Source: Tenrec ecaudatus (Eukaryota; Chordata; Mammalia; Afrosoricida; Tenrecidae). From it: a stretch of DNA of 64,000 bases. This document shows positions 58,890-64,000 of the stretch, one piece after another (the first letter of the stretch is position 1; every line of letters starts with the position of its first letter). The translations under genes and the position numbers were made by a program. The notes beneath the pieces are model-generated. The model searched no databases, was not told the origin of the DNA, and was given only the letters and a program-made list of their open reading frames with translations. The stretch spans positions 129,128,937 to 129,192,936 of the forward strand of contig NC_134538.1 in NCBI RefSeq assembly GCF_050624435.1, written 5' to 3'.

Positions 58890-59349
58890 CAAAGAGGTGG
58901 TTGGACAGTCATGTCTATTGGTGGAGTCAAACCTGGCAATCAAGTAATAGCTTGATGACACCTCTTTGGGGGTGTGGCCTCTGGTGTAATAGGGAGGGAC
59001 TCTGGGAACTGTTGTCTCTCTCTCTGCCTCACATCCTTGCCTTTCAGCTGCCTCCCTAAATGGGCAGCCCCTTTTGGGACCTCTGACCCGGAGAGTTGCC
59101 CAAGGCCTACCATGTTTCCTTCCACTTTGGAGCCACAGACCTCTGCAGCCCCTGTCCTGTGAACGCTCTGCTTCCCAAATCTCCAGTCTTCATCACTGGC
59201 ATTAGGCTATGTTAGTCTAAAGCGGGACTTTTACACTAGCATTGGACTTACAGACTTGAGTTGGACTGGGTTGGGATGCCTTTCTGCTATATAACTATTC
59301 CTTGATATGTCTCTGGATTCATTTCTCTGGACAGTCCAGTCTAACACAG
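58890..59349 (+). mobile_element. MaLR-like LTR (solo), sense
   Basis: About 460 bp ending in 'ggacagtccagtctaacaca', the sense counterpart of the termini at 920 and 7750. The interior is C/T-rich around 59010-59160. No internal genes are present. It interrupts an RTE copy. Confidence 0.6.
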
Positions 59350-59738
59350 ACAATAAGCATGGAAGACTGCAGAAGAATAGGTGCATTTGAATTATGGGCT
59401 GATGAAGCATACTGAAATCCCTGTGGCCTGCCAGAAGGACAAAGGAATCTGGATGAAAAAAGAACAACCAGAATGTTCCTTGGAAGCAAGGATGGCAATA
59501 ATCATCTCACATACTTCAGACATGTTATCAGAAGAGACTAATTCATGGAGAAAAATATTATGTTTGAGAAAGTAGAGCTCAAGGAAAAACAAGAACACGT
59601 TCTAGGAAATGGGTTGATGCAGTGGCTTCAGCAAAGGGCTCACACAATGGTGAGGAAGCTGTGGCTCTTTCTATTGTGCAGAGTACCCGTGGGTCAGAAT
59701 TGATTCAAAGATGCCTAAAAACAACAACAACACCCAGG
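59350..59738 (+). mobile_element. RTE 3' end, sense, continuation
   Basis: 'agaacaaccagaatgttcct', 'acatacttcagacatgttat', 'aatgggttgatgcagtggct', then the RTE 3' terminus and the (AAC)n-type tail 'aacaacaacaacaccc'. It follows on from 58595-58888 across the LTR. Confidence 0.8.
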
Positions 59739-59747
59739 GGTGGGGTG

Positions 59748-59905
59748 GGCAGTGGCTCAGTAGTCACCTGCTAATCCAATGGCCATCAAATCAAATTCAC
59801 CAGCTGCACCTGTACCGAAAGATGTGGAAGCTTTCTTATGAAAAGAAGTATACTCTTAGAACACTGTGTCTCCATTGTACTCAGTATGATAGGGTGATTA
59901 TGAAA
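59748..59905 (+). mobile_element. AfroSINE, sense, diverged
   Basis: 'gggcagtggctcagtagtca', 'cagctgcacctgtaccgaaa', 'gatgtggaagctttcttatg' and 'tactcagtatgatagggtga'. The family order is kept but the copy is diverged. Confidence 0.55.
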
Positions 59906-60240
59906 GTTTCCCTGACTACCAAAAGAGCAAACAAACCTCTTTTGGAAGAAGTACAGCCAGAGTGTTCTGTGGAAGCAACGATGGTGAGACTGCGTCTCAC
60001 ACACTTTGGTCATCTTACCAAGAGAGACCAATCTCAGGAGAAGGAAAACATGCTTGAAAAAGTGGCAGCAAAAAAACAGGAGGAACCTGGACAGGAGAGA
60101 TGGAGACAATGGCTGCTGCAATGGGCTGCAATTAACCAAAATGGGGAGCTCAGCAGGGGACCCGACAGTACTTCATTCTGTTGTACATGGTGTCGCTGTG
60201 ACTTAGACCCCATGGACAGCACCTAGCAACAGCTAACACA
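59906..60240 (+). mobile_element. RTE 3' end, sense
   Basis: 'gaagaagtacagccagagtg', 'cacacactttggtcatctta', 'gagagatggagacaatggct' and the 3' terminus 'gtcgctgtgacttagacccc'. An open frame at 59711-60226 spans this piece and the SINE and is the decayed RTE C terminus, not a gene. Confidence 0.75.
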
Positions 60241-60399
60241 GGGCCCTTAGGAGTCAGAATTGACGGGGATGCAAGACAACAACAAAATTCAATATGCTCA
60301 GCTCATGGGAAATCTTTCCCTCAGCTGTATTGATAACTACTGGTTATTGAAATGTGAAAGTTGGAAGCCAAAAGAAGGATCAGTAATTATAAAGTATGG

Positions 60400-62060
60400 T
60401 ATTTGTGATAGAAACTAAGACAAAGATCACAAGATAAAATTTTGCAAAAGCCAAAAAAGTTTTCACTGCACATATTTTCATTCAGTAACATAAATGGCTA
60501 CTGTACATGTGGCTCTTGCCAAACGAAACAGACCTCAATTAAATGGACTCTATCTATGGGTAGAGATAATGGAGAAGCTGTTATCACTAACCAAATTAAG
60601 CCCAGGGGCTTAATGTGGAACAAATAATTAATTGCTTACATATAAATTCAGGTTATATGTGAAGAAAATGAAGAAAACGAGTTCATCAAAATGAAGAAAA
60701 CCTGAAGAAAATGAAGAAAAATAGTTCATCAATACCAAAATATGACCCTAAGTATACTCCAACTGAGTTTAAAGACTATCTCCAGAATATATTTGATAAG
60801 TTGAATACTAATGACCCAAAAGGAGAGGAGTTACGGGATATCAAGTAGTAGATAACACAAAGGGAACTGGGGGTGGGGATGGAGGCGAATGAAAAAAAAA
60901 AAGAAGTAGGTAACAGAAGAATGTCTGAAATTATTTGTTTACATAGAGTAGTAAAACTGAGGGAAGAAATGATGAAGTAAATGAAAGATAAAAGATGTAA
61001 AAGAGCTGAACGGAAAGCTTCAAAATGAATCTCCAGAAGACACAATAACGCGGCTTGAAGTGCAGAGACCTCGAGTGAGAAAGCCCCACGGGCAGAACAC
61101 GCGCCACACAGTTCAAGCTGGAAACACTGGTGAAACTCTCAAAGCTTGAAATACCGTTGACCGGTATGGCATGTTTCAGAACAGTACAGAGACATCAGAA
61201 GAAGATGAAAGGGATGCATAGCATCATTGTTCCAAAAAATAATTATTTTATGTTCAACCAGGTCAAGAGGTGTGTATTACCAAGAATTCATGGAGTCTAA
61301 GGAAGAATCAAAAGCCACACTGAAGGCATTAGTGAAAGATAAGTGACAGATTAGCATCCAGGAATATATGAAATACCCACCTAATAGTTCAATAAACTTT
61401 TGCAAAACTAGAAGCACTGTAAATATAGGCCAAGATGCTAGCTACATGACCAACACACTAGAAGAGATCTGTGTTTGTGCTTATTCCAAACAAATATGAC
61501 CCAACAGAATTCCAAGATTATCAATGGTTTTAATACCACGTGCAAGTAAAATTTTGAAGATTATTCAAAAACACTTGTAGCAATACATCAATAGGGAGCT
61601 ACCAGCAATTCTGGTTGGATTTACAAGATAACTTGAAGATGCCCTATTGCTGATATCAGAGAGATCTTGACTGAGTGTAAAGAATACTAGAAAGATTTTT
61701 ACCTTTTTCATTGACTATGCAAAATATTCAACTATGTGAATACTAGAAAAATATGGATAACATTGAGACAAATGGAAATTACACAACACCCATTATGCTC
61801 ATGCTTAACTTCTATAGAGACTAACAGTCATTCAAAGAGAACAAGGGAATATTTCATGCTTTAAAGTCAAGAAAGGTGTGTATAATGGTTGCATTCTTTC
61901 ACAATGAATATTAATCTAAATGCTGAGAAAATTATATGAGAAGTTGACCTATGTATGAAGAGGACTGAGTGGCATCAGGACTGGAGGAAGACTTATTAAC
62001 AGCCGTAGGTGTGTAGATGTCATAACAGTGGTTGCTGAAATCATAGAAGATTTGAAGCAT
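60400..62060 (+). mobile_element. RTE fragment, sense, endonuclease C terminus to RT, inactive
   Basis: Sense RTE with 'gcccaggggcttaatgtgga', 'ccaactgagtttaaagacta', 'atcaatggttttaataccac', 'tttttcattgactatgcaaa'. It corresponds to the right part of the copy at 52005. Frames are broken throughout. Confidence 0.7.
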
Positions 62061-62061
62061 T

Positions 62062-62185
62062 TTTTAAACAGTTTTATTGGCACTTCACCCACATGTCATG
62101 CAATAGAATCATATAAAGAATTGTACAATCATGACTACAATCAGTTTCAGAATATTTTCCTCTTGAATCACTTATTGATGAACAT
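62062..62185 (-). mobile_element. Short old L1-like 3' end inserted in RTE
   Basis: 'aaacagttttattggcactt' and 'cacatgtcatgcaatagaat' resemble an older L1 tail in reverse. RTE text lies on both sides. Confidence 0.4.
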
Positions 62186-62910
62186 GAAAGACCATAGTCT
62201 TTAACATGGATTACAATTTAATGTAAATCAAATAAAAAATCTTCACTACTAGACCAATAGACATCATGATAAATGGAAAAGAGATTGAAGTTATAAATAA
62301 TTTCATGTTATTTTTCTTCGCAATCATTGCTCATGGCAGTCAATAAATCAAATGCCATATTGCATTAGGCAAATCTGCTGCACAATATCACTTTAAAGTT
62401 TAAAGAGAAAGGACGTCACTTTGAGTACTAAGGTGTGCCAGATACAAGCCACTGTATTTTCAACAGCTTTAGATATATGTGAAATTCAGACAATGAATAA
62501 AGAAGAATAGAAAAGAATTGACATGTTTTAATGATCAGATTAGCCAAAATATTGAAAATTACATGTACTGCAAGAGAAGGAACCAGTTTTCTTAAGGGAG
62601 ATGCAAGCACAATATTCCTTAAAAACAAGGATGTTGAGACTTGATCTCATTATTTTGAACATAGCATTGTCACATGTACTTTAGACATGTTCCCAGGAGA
62701 AGCTAGTCCTTGAAGAAAGAACCTCATACTCAGAGAAGTAGAGAGTAAGCCAAAAATAGTAAGGCTCTAAATGACATAGCTTTAGACAGTGGCTCAAACA
62801 TAGTAATTGAGATGCTATTTGTGATGCAGTAACAGGCAGTGTCGAGTTCTCTTGTACTTTGAGTTGCTATGAGTAGGTGCTACCTCGACCACCACGGATA
62901 AATATTGAAA
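62186..62910 (+). mobile_element. RTE 3' region, sense
   Basis: 'gtctttaacatggattacaa', 'gcaatcattgctcatggcag', 'gagtactaaggtgtgccaga', 'actttagacatgttcccagg' and the 3' end near 'gagttgctatgagtaggtgc'. It continues the copy at 60400. Confidence 0.75.
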
Positions 62911-64000
62911 AACACCGAGCTTTAATTTATATCTCACCACTATTGTCGGAAACAATTAAGTTAATAGGCAAAAGATAATCATCTTTCCTACATAGATAGA
63001 GTGAAGCCTGTGAATTCCAGAACTAGACCAAGATGCCTTGTTTTTCTAGGGTTCTTGAGTACTCACCGCTTTTCAATTTCTGCACATTTGAGTTGAAAAT
63101 ATTTGAGTTTTCCTTCTCTGACTAGTTTCCTTCCACCTTATACAGCTTCCGGCTTTCACAAGTTTTGCTCCATTAATGTTTGTCAGAAATGTGCATTTGA
63201 GATTCCTGAAGAGGGATTTTCAATTTTCCCAATAAATAATATCCTTGTTGTTGTTGTTTTTTAGCAGAATGACTTTTCCAAAAATTTGACATCATGCTAA
63301 AGAAAGGTAGCTATTTGGTTCCTATTGCCTTTGCTTAAATAAATCAATGAAATTGTGTATGATATTTAAAAGTCTTAGCTTAGAAGAAAAGTATGCCATT
63401 TTCACACTATTATATTAAGATTTAATATGAGCATGAATCTATTAAGTTATCCATTTGAGCATAACTGATATTATAAATTACTTGTCATACTAAATGATCT
63501 CATTAATCAAAGAAAATGTACTGAAATTGTGGAAGGGATAATACCCCCACGAGTCCTTAACAAACAGACTCAGTAGCACAAATCTTTTGAAAAGTAGAAT
63601 ATAAATTCCAGAATGTCATCCATTATATTGTCTGATTGAGACATGCTTCTTAAAAGGATTTAATATAAATACATCAGTGATTAAATAAATAAATAAACGA
63701 ATTTACAATCATGTTCCATGTAGCAACTTAATTAAATTACAACATTTTGGCCATCTCACTTTTAGCATTTATATGTGCTAGACTCTGGGACACTCTTCAG
63801 TGGTTCCCAACACAGATTCAAACTAGCCATAGCCCACATGATGTTACTTTACGTAGGAAAAATATGTAGAGCACTTTTATTCAGTTTTGTTTTCCAAATT
63901 AATAAACTTTGGAAACAACAACGTGCTGACCCATTTACTGCTGAGTATGCATTTTACAGTTCATTTTTAATACACTTTATTGATTAACCTATCATAGTAA
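62911..64000. other. Unassigned AT-rich stretch
   Basis: About 1.1 kb to the window edge with no gene or named repeat that I can support. Confidence 0.45.

Noticed and set aside
59711..60226. A 171-codon plus-strand frame that might be a gene
   Set aside because: It spans a SINE and the decayed C-terminal part of an RTE element, with RTE landmarks throughout its right half.

Overview
The window looks like intergenic DNA from an afrotherian mammal, most likely a tenrec (Echinops or a relative). Three signals support this. Many copies of the tRNA-derived AfroSINE family are present. BovB-like RTE retrotransposons occur in large numbers on both strands. Two short hAT elements carry the termini of the SPIN ('Space Invaders') family, which I recall from tenrec but not from elephant. 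No database search was run, so family names rest on my recognition of the sequence. I found no intact protein-coding gene, tRNA gene or CpG-island promoter. The only gene-derived sequence is a processed copy of HNRNPF.

Layout. 0-26 kb is ordinary AT-rich DNA carrying AfroSINEs, antisense RTE fragments, 5'-truncated L1 3' ends, two MaLR-like LTRs and both SPIN copies. 26.2-37.9 kb is one tandem array of about 11.6 kb. Its unit is about 30 bp, with core GGCTCTAGAGAAGGCTTTCT followed by a variable (CT)n or (GT)n tract. The plus strand is pyrimidine-rich throughout, and blocks of many units are themselves repeated. 37.9-49.8 kb is an unusually long L1 on the minus strand with both UTRs and decayed ORF1 and ORF2. 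It is interrupted at 40.9-42.9 kb by the HNRNPF retrocopy on the plus strand, which has a 16-bp target-site duplication. 49.8-50.06 kb resumes the element that flanks the array on its left. From 51.8 to 62.9 kb almost everything except one 1.5-kb stretch is nested RTE, interrupted by L1 ends, an LTR and a SINE.

How it fits together. The history reads as layers. A MaLR-like LTR inserted first. A CT-rich segment inside it expanded into the array. An L1 then inserted at the right edge of the array and pushed the two LTR ends about 23.6 kb apart. An HNRNPF mRNA was later retroposed into that L1. Open reading frames across the array are products of a unit length near a multiple of three and are not annotated as genes. 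The array is the outstanding feature. Its pyrimidine-rich RNA, hairpin-forming core and acceptor-like motif in nearly every unit are worth testing.
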